Source of the DNA: Ruminococcus sp.
GTDB lineage: Bacteria > Bacillota > Clostridia > Oscillospirales > Ruminococcaceae
Direction of reading: 5' to 3'
DNA: 64,000 nt
NCBI GenBank assembly: GCA_017529875.1
Contig: JAFXNC010000006.1
Coordinates: 62,001 to 126,000 of the forward strand
The position numbers and the translations under genes were made by a program. Of this stretch, positions 52,357 through 60,910 are shown piece by piece; the stretch's first letter is position 1, and each line of letters starts with the position of its first letter. The notes under the pieces are model-generated. The model was not told where the DNA came from, ran no database searches, and saw only the letters and a program-made list of their open reading frames with translations.

Positions 52357-53862
52357 ATGAATATAAAAGAAGCTAAACAGCAGATACAAAATGCAATTAC
52401 CGCTTACCTGATGAAGGACGAATTCGGAGAGTACCGCATACCGCTTGAAAGACAGCGCCCGGTATTTCTGCTCGGAGCACCCGGTATCGGAAAAACTGCT
52501 ATCATGGAGCAGATCGCGCAGGAGACCGGCATAAGCCTTGTATCCTATTCGATGACCCACCATACAAGACAGTCCGTTCTCGGTCTTGCACAGATCGTAC
52601 ACCGTAACTACACCGGTGCCGATTTCCAGATATCCGAGTATACCATGAGTGAGATCGTTGCGACGCTCTATGACACTATCGAAGCCACCGGCATCAAAGA
52701 AGGCATACTGTTCCTTGATGAGATCAACTGCGTTGCCGAGTCTCTTGCTCCGGTAATGCTCCAGTTCCTGCAGTACAAGATGCTGGGTAAGCATCAGATC
52801 CCTCACGGCTGGGTAGTATGTACTGCCGGTAACCCGCCCGAGTTCAACAAATCCGTTAACGAGTTCGACGTTGTTACCCTCGACCGTCTGAAAAAGGTCG
52901 ATGTAGAGCCGGACTTCAACATCTGGAAAGAATATGCATACAAACAGCATATACATACTGCCATAACCTGTTTCCTCGAGACCTCTCAGGACGACTTCTA
53001 TCATATCGGAAAGTCGGAGGCAGGCTCGATCGTAAGCTTTGTAACTGCCAGAGGCTGGGAGGATCTCTCCGAGATGATGCTCCTTTACGAAGAGGACGGC
53101 ATCAATATCGACAACACCCTCGTAGAGCAGTATATCCAGGATGTTGCTATCGCAGGAAGGTTCCTGGCTTATTACAGCAAGTATGTTGAGTACTACAACA
53201 AGTACTACGTAGACGATATCCTCGAAGGAAATGTTACCGAGGAGCTTATCGAGTCGGCCAAGATGGCCGATAAAGATGAGAAGCGTCTGCTGCTGGGCAT
53301 GATCATCGAGAGCGTTTCAAGGACCATGAAGGAAAGCCTTGAAATGGAAAAGATGCTCAAACAGATCCACCCGCTGCTCCAGGATACTATCGCAAGACTG
53401 AATGCAAACTTCTCCAACCGTGAGATCCTCTCCCAACACATCATGAGGGAGCAGTCCAAGCTTGAAAAGCTGACCAGAGCCCGTGTTATCTCTCCCTCTG
53501 ACAAGAGGATCATGCACTGGATCATATACAGCCTGACTATCTACATGGACAAGACCACCAAGTGCAGAGACAACCCGAGAGCAGTACAGTGCGTAATGCA
53601 GGAGTTCCAGGGCGCTCTGAGCAAGATGATTGCAGTTACAGATCAGGCTATCAAGAAGATGCAGAACGCATTTACTTTCGTTGAAGCAGTCTACGATAAC
53701 GGCGAGGAGCTCAATTTCCTCTACACCGAGCTCAAGAACTGCTACCACTGCAAGAAGTTCATGCACAAGTACAGTTTCGAGGACTACTTCGGAGGACCTA
53801 CACATCCTGTTGACTTCTCTAAGATCGAGCACCTTGCGCTTGACCCCAATGCAAGAGACTGA
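52357..53862 (+). CDS. MoxR-like AAA+ ATPase without an adjacent VWA partner
   Basis: The 501-aa protein has Walker A GAPGIGKT (residues 40-47), Walker B ILFLDEIN (Asp 121-Glu 122), a sensor segment TAGNPPEFNKSV and an arginine-bearing helix, as in the MoxR/RavA group of chaperone ATPases. The last 300 residues are helical and unlike other MoxR proteins I know, ending with a small Cys pair (NCYHCKKFMHKYSFEDYFGG). MoxR ATPases are normally beside a von Willebrand A protein; here the next gene is infC. GGAGGT at 52345-52350 sets the ATG at 52357. It ends at a strong terminator and is monocistronic. Confidence 0.87.
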   Translation: MNIKEAKQQIQNAITAYLMKDEFGEYRIPLERQRPVFLLGAPGIGKTAIMEQIAQETGISLVSYSMTHHTRQSVLGLAQIVHRNYTGADFQISEYTMSEIVATLYDTIEATGIKEGILFLDEINCVAESLAPVMLQFLQYKMLGKHQIPHGWVVCTAGNPPEFNKSVNEFDVVTLDRLKKVDVEPDFNIWKEYAYKQHIHTAITCFLETSQDDFYHIGKSEAGSIVSFVTARGWEDLSEMMLLYEEDGINIDNTLVEQYIQDVAIAGRFLAYYSKYVEYYNKYYVDDILEGNVTEELIESAKMADKDEKRLLLGMIIESVSRTMKESLEMEKMLKQIHPLLQDTIARLNANFSNREILSQHIMREQSKLEKLTRARVISPSDKRIMHWIIYSLTIYMDKTTKCRDNPRAVQCVMQEFQGALSKMIAVTDQAIKKMQNAFTFVEAVYDNGEELNFLYTELKNCYHCKKFMHKYSFEDYFGGPTHPVDFSKIEHLALDPNARD

Positions 53863-53870
53863 TCATAATT

Positions 53871-53900
53871 ACGCTCCTTTGTCCGCAAAGGAGCGTTTTT
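53871..53900 (+). terminator. Terminator after the MoxR-like gene
   Basis: An 11-bp stem (ACGCTCCTTTG with CAAAGGAGCGT), TCCG loop, then TTTT. Confidence 0.92.
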
Positions 53901-53923
53901 GCGAAAAAAATTTCAAAAACCCC

Positions 53924-53952
53924 TTGACAAACGGGTTTCGATGTAGTATAAT
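53924..53952 (+). promoter_or_regulatory. Consensus promoter of infC-rpmI-rplT
   Basis: TTGACA (53924-53929), 17-nt spacer, TATAAT (53947-53952). Confidence 0.92.
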
Positions 53953-53958
53953 ATTTTG

Positions 53959-54092
53959 GAACAAAGAAGAACTTGATCCGTTCTCACCTTCAGCGATAAA
54001 GCAAAAAGGTTAATAGCTTTGATGCATATGCTCTTGATATGAGCTTTTATTCAGGTGCGGATCATGTTCCGTACCTGTTTTATTATTGTTTT
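53959..54092 (+). ncRNA. Leader with attenuator-type terminator before infC (likely L20 leader)
   Basis: The leader of about 135 nt ends in a 10-bp stem with one G-U pair (CAGGTGCGGA at 54052-54061 with TCCGTACCTG at 54068-54077) followed by TTTTATTATTGTTTT, which is a full intrinsic terminator placed before the gene. An upstream GCTC/GAGC hairpin lies around 54029-54044. In Firmicutes the infC operon is controlled by L20 acting on such a leader. Whether this leader folds as L20 leaders do was not tested. Confidence 0.7.
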
Positions 54093-54106
54093 GGAGGTGC
54101 TGAACT

Positions 54107-54628
54107 ATTAGCAACAGCAAAGAATACCAGATCAACGACGAAATACGTGATAAAGAACTGCGCGTAATTGATGTTGACGGGACCCAGTTGGGGATCATTT
54201 CCGCTAAGGAAGCCCTTGCTATCGCGGAGGAGAAGGAGCTTGATCTTGTAAAGATCGCCCCCCAGGCCACACCGCCTGTATGCCGTATAATGGACTACGG
54301 AAAGTTTCTTTTCGAGCAGCAGAAACGCGAAAAGGAAGCAAGGAAAAATCAGAAGACTATGGAGATCAAAGAGATCCGTATGTCCTCGACCATTGATACT
54401 CATGATTTTAATACTAAGGTCAATCAGGCTATCAAATTCCTTAACGGCGGAGATAAGCTTAAGGTTTCCGTGCGCTTCAGAAAACGGACAGTTGCTCATC
54501 CGCAGTTCGGCGAGGATCTGCTGAAGGAATTCAAAGAAGCGATTTCCGAATGCGGTGTTGTTGATAAGCCATCCAAAATGGAGGGACGGAGCCTTGTCAT
54601 GTTCGTTTCTCCCAAGAATAATAAATAA
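54107..54628 (+). CDS. infC: Translation initiation factor IF-3 with an AUU start codon
   Basis: IF-3 checks start codons and keeps subunits apart. The 173-aa protein has NSKEYQINDEIRDKELRVID at its N-terminus, a Lys-rich helix linker, and the C-terminal RMSSTIDTHDFNTKVNQAIKFL domain. The frame has a TGA stop at 54101-54103 and no ATG, GTG or TTG before the conserved sequence; ATT 54107 sits 7 nt after GGAGGTG (54093-54099). The rare AUU start is the known hallmark of infC and lets IF-3 repress its own translation. The first TTG, at 54188, would cut off conserved sequence. Confidence 0.95.
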   Translation: MSNSKEYQINDEIRDKELRVIDVDGTQLGIISAKEALAIAEEKELDLVKIAPQATPPVCRIMDYGKFLFEQQKREKEARKNQKTMEIKEIRMSSTIDTHDFNTKVNQAIKFLNGGDKLKVSVRFRKRTVAHPQFGEDLLKEFKEAISECGVVDKPSKMEGRSLVMFVSPKNNK

Positions 54629-54648
54629 ACTTTAAGGAGGATAAATTT

Positions 54649-54846
54649 ATGCCCAAGATCAAAACTCATTCCGGTGCCAAGAAGCGCTTTTCCGTAACAG
54701 GCAGCGGAAAGGTAAAGTTCCAGCACACCAACAAGAGACACAGACTCAATCAGAAGGATCATAAGCGCAAGAGAATTCTCAGAAACGCTGCCTATGCTGA
54801 TGAGACCAACATCAAGAACGTTAAGGCCCTTATCCCTTACAAGTAA
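54649..54846 (+). CDS. rpmI: 50S ribosomal protein L35
   Basis: The 65-aa basic protein has the family pattern MPKIKTHSGAKKRF, HTNKRHRLNQK and ends with ALIPYK. It is the second gene of the infC operon, 20 nt after infC, with AAGGAGG before its ATG. Length and sequence are standard. Confidence 0.96.
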   Translation: MPKIKTHSGAKKRFSVTGSGKVKFQHTNKRHRLNQKDHKRKRILRNAAYADETNIKNVKALIPYK

Positions 54847-54892
54847 ACGAGTTGTAGGGAACGTCTAAAATTAAATCAGGAGGTAATTTACT

Positions 54893-55246
54893 ATGGCTCG
54901 TGTTAAGGGAGCAATGATGACTCGCAAGAGAAGAAATAAAGTTTTGAAGCTCGCAAAGGGCTACTTCGGTGCCAAGAGCAAGCACTTCAAGATGGCCAAG
55001 CAGGCTGTTATGAAAAGCGGTCAGTACGCTTATATCGGCAGAAAGCAGAAAAAGAGAGATTTCAGAAGACTCTGGATCACAAGGATCTCTGCGGCCTGCA
55101 AGCTCAACGGTATGAACTACTCCACATTTATGAACGGTCTTAACAAGGCCGGCATCACTCTCAACAGAAAGATGCTTTCCGAGATCGCTATCAATGATCC
55201 TGCTGCCTTTACAGAGATCGCTGAAAAGGCTAAGGCTGCGCTCTAA
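54893..55246 (+). CDS. rplT: 50S ribosomal protein L20
   Basis: The 117-aa basic protein has [36 protein letters not shown] and [15 protein letters not shown], typical of L20. L20 is a key early 50S assembly protein and the usual repressor of this operon. AGGAGGT lies before the ATG. It is the last gene of the operon. Confidence 0.97.
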   Translation: MARVKGAMMTRKRRNKVLKLAKGYFGAKSKHFKMAKQAVMKSGQYAYIGRKQKKRDFRRLWITRISAACKLNGMNYSTFMNGLNKAGITLNRKMLSEIAINDPAAFTEIAEKAKAAL

Positions 55247-55255
55247 TACATCAAC

Positions 55256-55292
55256 AACACGCATGTTCTGTGAGAGGTGCGTGTTTTGTTGT
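55256..55292 (+). terminator. Terminator after rplT
   Basis: An 8-bp stem (AACACGCA at 55256-55263 with TGCGTGTT at 55278-55285), lengthened by CAA/TTG past a bulge, is followed by a T-rich run. Confidence 0.8.
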
Positions 55293-55421
55293 TTATTAAG
55301 GCAACACCGTTTGATGTGAAAACAGTCCTTCAACGCAGTTGTGTTTGCGTATAACTGTGCTGCTGAGGCTGTTGGGAATTGCATTTCCCAGTTTTGAAGG
55401 ATAGTCCGGGAGGATAGAAAA

Positions 55422-56237
55422 GTGCTGATCACAAGCAGAGACAATCAGAGGATCAAGCATCTTTCCAGGCTGCTTTCCAGCCGGAAGGAGCGGAGCAAAA
55501 GCTGTGAATTTGTCGTTGAAGGCATGAGGGGCTGCGCCGATGCGCTGGTTTCATGTGTGCTTTACGGACAGCTTGCTGTCAACGCTTTGTATTATGTTCC
55601 CGAGGCTGCGAATGCTTACGACGGCGGGAAACTGAACGACCTTATAGGCAGGCTGCCCGCTGAAAAGCGTTTTGAGATAACAGCGGAAATCGCCGCGAAG
55701 ATCAGCAGTGCCGATACCAGTCAGGGGATTTATGTCGTGGCTGAGTTCCTTGACAAGACTTTCTGTGCCGAGGCCGTTAAGCCCGGCGGTCGGTATATCG
55801 TGCTGGACAATTTGCAGGATCCGGGAAACCTCGGTACTGTCATCAGGACTGCTGACGCAGTAGGGATAGACGGCATCGTGCTGACCGGTAACTGCGTTGA
55901 CCTGTACAATCCCAAGACTGTTAGGTCAGCTGTGGGAAGTCTGCCGAGAGTCAGCGTGTTCGTTGAGAACGACCGGGACAAGGTCTTTGAGGCCTTTGCG
56001 CAGCATAAAATACAAACAGCTGCTGCCGTTATCTCGAGCGGCGAGAATGTGGTGGGTTTCGATTTTTCGGGCGGCTGCGCCGTGTTTATCGGCAATGAAG
56101 GCAACGGCCTTGAAAGCGAGACCGCATCTCGCTGCGACAAAAGAATAACCATAAGTATGAGAGGGAATATTGATTCGCTTAACGCCGCAACTGCGGCTGC
56201 CATTCTCCTTTGGGAAATGACAAGGGGTGAACGCTGA
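55422..56237 (+). CDS. TrmH/SpoU-family RNA 2'-O-methyltransferase
   Basis: A 271-aa knotted methyltransferase with an N-terminal RNA-binding domain (KERSKSCEFVVEGMRG) and the SPOUT core: LDNLQDPGNLGTVIRTADAVG, FIGNEGNGL and the last motif RGNIDSLNAATAAAILLWE. It resembles the YsgA group upstream of pheS or near rplT in Firmicutes. The target (rRNA or tRNA) is not clear. The start is GTG 55422 with GGGAGG upstream. It abuts dprA. Confidence 0.9.
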   Translation: MLITSRDNQRIKHLSRLLSSRKERSKSCEFVVEGMRGCADALVSCVLYGQLAVNALYYVPEAANAYDGGKLNDLIGRLPAEKRFEITAEIAAKISSADTSQGIYVVAEFLDKTFCAEAVKPGGRYIVLDNLQDPGNLGTVIRTADAVGIDGIVLTGNCVDLYNPKTVRSAVGSLPRVSVFVENDRDKVFEAFAQHKIQTAAAVISSGENVVGFDFSGGCAVFIGNEGNGLESETASRCDKRITISMRGNIDSLNAATAAAILLWEMTRGER

Positions 56238-56238
56238 A

Positions 56239-57465
56239 ATGGATGACCGCGCTTACTGGCTTTGGCTCGTTATGGTATTCGGTCCCGCAGAGCCAAGGAT
56301 ATGGACCCTTAGCCGTGAATACGACAATGCTAAGGAGTTTTATGAAGCCCTGCAAGAGGGCGAAGTCTCTGAGCTTACCGAAGACGAGCAGAAACGTCTC
56401 GACGAGGTGGAGCTCGAAAAAGCTCAGGAGATAATTAAACGCTGCGAGGATGACGGCATCGACGTGCTTTGCTTTGACAGCAATGATTATCCCGACAGGC
56501 TCAGGACCATCTACGATCCGCCGGCGGTGCTGTTTGTCAGAGGAGATCCCGGTCTCATCAAGGACAGACTGGTAGTCAACATGGCCGGTACACGGAATCC
56601 TTCCAACTACTCACAGCGGATAACCTCGGTGCTGTCAAGAAAGCTCAGCGCCAACGGCTGCGTTATAGCCACCGGCCTCACTGACGGCATCGACAGCCTT
56701 GCCATAAACACTTCTTCGGGGATCGGTTATCCTACCATCGGCGTCTGCGGCATGGCGATAGATCTGTATGAGAAAAAGGACTTCGCAGGCATAATAAGCT
56801 GCGGGTTCCTGGTCTCCGAGACCCATTCGCTCATGAACTGGCCGCGCCCGAAATTCACCAACCGCAACAGGATAATGGTGGGGCTTTCCGATACAGTGGT
56901 ATTTGTCGAAGGCTCGGGAAAGAGCCGGGGACTTGATATCGCCGAGCACTGCATATCCCAGGGGAAACTGCTGTTCGTGGTGCCACCCCATGACATCACC
57001 GACACAAGATATCTCGGGCAGGCGTGGCTCATAAGGCGGGGCGCTGTCCCGGTGTTCAGCGAGAACGATATACTGTTCCACTTATCCCATTTGTCACCCG
57101 AGCGGCTGGTATACGACAAGTACTGCTCGGAATATATTGATTTAGGCGATTACTCTTTTTATTCAAAGGAACTGCCTGATACTGAAAACAGCTCCGATAC
57201 AAAGAAACGGGACAAGGCTCGTCCCGCCAAGATCCCGGTACAGGAGGATGAAGCAGACGAGGAGCCTGCCGCATCGGCGGATCTTTCACTGCTTGAAGGA
57301 AAAGAAAAAGAAATATGCGAATTGCTTAAAGAAAAGCCCATGCTTGCCGACGAGATCGCTGAAAAGACAGGGCTTGGCATAACCGAAGCACTTTCTGTGC
57401 TGACCTCGCTTGAACTGGATGGATACGTTGAGTCGCTGTCCGGCAAGCGGTTCGGCTTGATATAA
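56239..57465 (+). CDS. dprA: DNA-processing protein DprA (Smf)
   Basis: DprA loads RecA onto incoming single-stranded DNA in natural transformation. The 408-aa protein has an N-terminal helical domain, the Rossmann-like core (VVNMAGTRNPSNYSQRITS, ATGLTDGIDSLA, RPKFTNRNRIMVGLSDTVVF), a low-complexity linker and a C-terminal winged helix (LADEIAEKTGLGITEALSVL). ATG 56239 uses AAGGGGTG at about 56223-56230. It is followed by topA. No com gene is in view. Confidence 0.92.
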   Translation: MDDRAYWLWLVMVFGPAEPRIWTLSREYDNAKEFYEALQEGEVSELTEDEQKRLDEVELEKAQEIIKRCEDDGIDVLCFDSNDYPDRLRTIYDPPAVLFVRGDPGLIKDRLVVNMAGTRNPSNYSQRITSVLSRKLSANGCVIATGLTDGIDSLAINTSSGIGYPTIGVCGMAIDLYEKKDFAGIISCGFLVSETHSLMNWPRPKFTNRNRIMVGLSDTVVFVEGSGKSRGLDIAEHCISQGKLLFVVPPHDITDTRYLGQAWLIRRGAVPVFSENDILFHLSHLSPERLVYDKYCSEYIDLGDYSFYSKELPDTENSSDTKKRDKARPAKIPVQEDEADEEPAASADLSLLEGKEKEICELLKEKPMLADEIAEKTGLGITEALSVLTSLELDGYVESLSGKRFGLI

Positions 57466-57488
57466 AACTTTAGAATGGAGAATGAAGC

Positions 57489-59579
57489 TTGTCCGGTTTG
57501 ATAATAGTTGAGTCACCGACAAAGATCAGAACTATCAAAAGATATGTCGGTAATGACTATGAAGTCGTTGCATCCAAAGGCCATGTGAGAGACCTTCCGA
57601 AGTCCAAGCTCGGAGTGGATATCGACCATAATTTTGAGCCTCAGTATGTGAATATAAAGGAAAAGGAAGAAACGATCAAGAGCATCAAGAAGCTTGCCAA
57701 GAAAAGCGATCATGTTTATCTCGCAGGAGACCCTGACCGCGAAGGAGAGGCTATTTCCTGGCATCTGGCTCAGCTTCTCGGCCTTGATCTTAATGATAAG
57801 AACCGCGTTACCTTCAACGAGCTCACCGAGAGCGGCATCAAGACCGGAATGAAGAATCCCCGGTCTATCGATGTTAATCTGGTAAATGCACAGCAGACAA
57901 GGCGTGTACTTGACAGGATCGTAGGCTATAAGCTCTCGCCGTTCCTGTGGCGAAAGATCAGACGTGGTCTTTCCGCAGGCAGAGTGCAGTCAGTGGCTGT
58001 AAGAATGATCTGCGACCGCGAGGAGGAGATCCGCTCCTTCGTGTCTCAGGAGTACTGGTCCATAGACGCCAAGCTCCTTGCGCCCGAGAGCGATAAGCCT
58101 TTTTCGGCGAAGCTTGCAACAGTTGACGGCGCAAAGATCGAGCTGGCTGACAAGGCTCAGTCCGACGAGGTGCTTGCAAGACTCGAAGGCGCTGTATACA
58201 AGGTCGTGAATGTGAAGAAAAGCGTTCACAAGAAGTCCCCCTCGGCACCTTTCACTACCTCGACTCTCCAGCAGGAGGCTTCAAGAAGGCTGTCCTTCCA
58301 GGGTAAGCGTACCATGAAGGCGGCTCAGGAGCTTTATGAGGGCGTTGATATCAAGGGCATGGGCGTTACCGGTCTTATCACTTACATGAGAACCGACAGC
58401 ACCCGTGTTTCCGACGAGGCAAGGAACGCTGCATACAAGTTTATCCGCGAGAAGTACGGCGAGACCTATATCCCTGATGCTCCCAAGAAGTACAAGACCA
58501 AGGGAAACTCCCAGGATGCTCACGAGGCTATCCGTCCGGCGCATCCGGAGCTTACACCTGACCTTGTAAAGGAAAGCGGAGTTTCCTCTGATCAGTATAA
58601 GCTTTACAAGCTCATCTGGGAAAGATTTATCGCCAGCCAGATGGCTAACTGCCTTATGGATACAGTTTCTGTGGATATAGATGCCAACGGATGCGGGTTC
58701 AAGGCTTCTGGATATTCTGTCAAGTTCGACGGCTATACGGTTCTTTACGAGGAAGCCAAGGACGAATACGAGGACAAGAAAAACGAGCTCCCTGCGATCA
58801 AGAAAAACGATATACTCGAGCTGGTATCCCTCCAGGGGAATCAGCATTTCACTCAGCCGCCTCCGCGTTACACCGAGGCAACGCTTGTCAAGGCTTTTGA
58901 GGAGACAGGCATCGGAAGACCTTCCACATACGTTCCGACTATCTCGACCATACTTGCAAGAAGCTACGTTGAGCGGGACGGCAAGCAGCTCAAGCCCACA
59001 TCCCTCGGTGAAGTCACCAACGACCTGATGAAGGAGCATTTCGATAAGATCGTTGACGTGAAGTTCACGGCTCAGATGGAGAACAGCCTCGACCAGATCG
59101 AGAACGGTTCAAGGAGCTGGACCAAGACCCTTGACGCTTTCTACAAGGATTTCAGCGACGAGCTTGAAAAGGCTGAGACCGCCATGGACGGCAAGCGTAT
59201 CAAGGTACCCGACGAGGCTACCGACGAGGTCTGTGACGTCTGCGGAAAGCCTATGGTAATCAAGATCGGCAAATACGGCAAATTCATGGCCTGCTCCGGA
59301 TTCCCGGAGTGCTCCTTCACGAGGAAGATCGTGGAGGACACCGGCGCTCTTTGCCCCTTCTGCGGCAAGCGCGTGCTGATGAAAAAATCCAAGCGCGGCA
59401 AGAAGTACTACGGTTGCGAGGATAACCCGAATTGCAGCTTTATGACTTGGGATGTGCCCTCTGATCAGAAGTGCCCCAACTGCGGATCGACCCTTTTCCA
59501 GAAGGGCGGAAAGAGCGGAAAGCTGGTCTGCCACAAGGAAGGCTGCGGCTATGAGAAGGATCTCTCCAATGGCGGTTAA
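57489..59579 (+). CDS. topA: DNA topoisomerase I (type IA)
   Basis: TopA relaxes negative supercoils. The 696-aa protein has the TOPRIM start LIIVESPTKIRTIKRY and DPDREGEAISWHLAQ, the catalytic Tyr 299 in YMRTDSTR, and three C-terminal four-Cys zinc fingers (beginning CDVCGKPMVIK, CPFCGKRVLMK and CPNCGSTLFQK). The start is TTG 57489, just before the conserved N-terminus, with GGAG upstream. It overlaps trmFO by 11 nt. Confidence 0.96.
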   Translation: MSGLIIVESPTKIRTIKRYVGNDYEVVASKGHVRDLPKSKLGVDIDHNFEPQYVNIKEKEETIKSIKKLAKKSDHVYLAGDPDREGEAISWHLAQLLGLDLNDKNRVTFNELTESGIKTGMKNPRSIDVNLVNAQQTRRVLDRIVGYKLSPFLWRKIRRGLSAGRVQSVAVRMICDREEEIRSFVSQEYWSIDAKLLAPESDKPFSAKLATVDGAKIELADKAQSDEVLARLEGAVYKVVNVKKSVHKKSPSAPFTTSTLQQEASRRLSFQGKRTMKAAQELYEGVDIKGMGVTGLITYMRTDSTRVSDEARNAAYKFIREKYGETYIPDAPKKYKTKGNSQDAHEAIRPAHPELTPDLVKESGVSSDQYKLYKLIWERFIASQMANCLMDTVSVDIDANGCGFKASGYSVKFDGYTVLYEEAKDEYEDKKNELPAIKKNDILELVSLQGNQHFTQPPPRYTEATLVKAFEETGIGRPSTYVPTISTILARSYVERDGKQLKPTSLGEVTNDLMKEHFDKIVDVKFTAQMENSLDQIENGSRSWTKTLDAFYKDFSDELEKAETAMDGKRIKVPDEATDEVCDVCGKPMVIKIGKYGKFMACSGFPECSFTRKIVEDTGALCPFCGKRVLMKKSKRGKKYYGCEDNPNCSFMTWDVPSDQKCPNCGSTLFQKGGKSGKLVCHKEGCGYEKDLSNGG

Positions 59580-60894
59580 GGTCATAGGAGCCGGACTTGC
59601 TGGCTGTGAGGCTGCCTGGCAGCTTGCCCGGGCGGGGATAGCCTGCGAGCTATATGAGATGAAGCCCCACAAATACTCTCCGGCGCACAAATATCCGGGC
59701 TTTGCGGAGCTGGTTTGCTCCAATTCGCTTAAAGCTGAGAGGCTCGGCTCGGCAGCAGGTATGCTCAAAGAGGAAATGCGTCGCCTGGGTTCGCTGGTAA
59801 CTGAATGTGCCGGCATTGCGAAGGTCTCCGCCGGAGGCGCTCTGGCAGTAGACAGGGAGAAGTTTTCCGATCTCATTACCGAGAGGATAAACTCTGAACC
59901 GCTTATAACTGTGATCGACAGGGAAGTGACAGAGATCCCCGAGGGCGATGTTATAATCGCCACCGGCCCCCTCACGTCAGACCCGCTGGCGGACAGCATA
60001 AAGGCGCTCTGCGGAGATCAGCTCTACTTCCACGATGCTGCCGCTCCCATAGTTACCTATGAGAGCCTTGACAAGGACAGGGTATTCTTTGCCTCGCGTT
60101 ACGGGCGTGGAGAGGCTGATTATATCAACTGTGCATTCGACAAGGACGAATACCTTGCCTTTTACAACGAGCTTATAAACGCCGAATCTGCGCCGCTCAA
60201 AGAGTTTGAGAAGAAGCATTTCGGCAAGGACGGCTTTAAGGTCTACGAGGGCTGTATGCCTATTGAGGTGCTTGCAAAGCGCGGCGAAGACACCATGCGT
60301 TTCGGCCCCTTGAAACCTGTGGGTATCACCGATCCCAGGACCGGGAAAAGGCCCTATGCGGTGGTCCAGCTGCGTTCAGAGAATTCTCAGGGAACGCTTT
60401 ACAACATTGTCGGGTTCCAGACTAATCTGAAATTCGGCGAGCAGAAAAGAGTTTTCTCTATGATTCCCGGGCTTGAAAACGCCGAATTCATGCGCTACGG
60501 AGTTATGCACCGCAACACCTATATCAATTCTCCCACGCTGCTGACGCCTTATTTCAATATGCGTGAGCGTGACGGGCTGTTCTTCGCGGGACAGATCACC
60601 GGCGTGGAGGGGTATATCGAATCGGCAGCCAGCGGCATCATGGCGGGACTGAATATGTCCCGGAGGCTTATCGGCAAAGATATGCTGATACTTCCAGAGA
60701 CCACTATGATCGGTGCGCTGTCGCGGTATATCAGCGACCCGGGCAACGATAAGTTCCAGCCTATGGGCTGCAATATGGGGATCCTGCCTGAGCTGTCGGA
60801 GCGGATCAGGGATAAACAGCAGAGATACGAAAAGATAGCTCAGAGAGGTCTTGAAGATCTTGACAGTGCTTTGAATAAGTTGAATACAGACTAA
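59569..60894 (+). CDS. trmFO: tRNA m5U54 methyltransferase TrmFO (folate/FAD-dependent)
   Basis: TrmFO uses methylene-tetrahydrofolate and FADH2 to make ribothymidine 54 in tRNA. The 441-aa protein opens with VKVIGAGLAGCEAAWQLARA, has EMKPHKYSPAHK, LVCSNSLKAE and the cofactor-linked IATGPLTSD, and later GVEGYIESAASGIMAGLNM. ATG 59569 lies in the end of topA with GAAGGA upstream. A much longer open frame before it is not used. The dprA-topA-trmFO order is common in Firmicutes. Confidence 0.96.
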   Translation: MAVKVIGAGLAGCEAAWQLARAGIACELYEMKPHKYSPAHKYPGFAELVCSNSLKAERLGSAAGMLKEEMRRLGSLVTECAGIAKVSAGGALAVDREKFSDLITERINSEPLITVIDREVTEIPEGDVIIATGPLTSDPLADSIKALCGDQLYFHDAAAPIVTYESLDKDRVFFASRYGRGEADYINCAFDKDEYLAFYNELINAESAPLKEFEKKHFGKDGFKVYEGCMPIEVLAKRGEDTMRFGPLKPVGITDPRTGKRPYAVVQLRSENSQGTLYNIVGFQTNLKFGEQKRVFSMIPGLENAEFMRYGVMHRNTYINSPTLLTPYFNMRERDGLFFAGQITGVEGYIESAASGIMAGLNMSRRLIGKDMLILPETTMIGALSRYISDPGNDKFQPMGCNMGILPELSERIRDKQQRYEKIAQRGLEDLDSALNKLNTD

Positions 60895-60910
60895 TGAGGG
60901 AGGTCAAGCT

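Noticed and set aside
55286-55421. Sequence with TTAAGGCAACACCG and small inverted repeats, possibly an insertion-sequence end
   Set aside because: Only one short end-like motif; no matching second end, target duplication or transposase remnant. Also considered a leader of the TrmH-type gene, without a clear structure.
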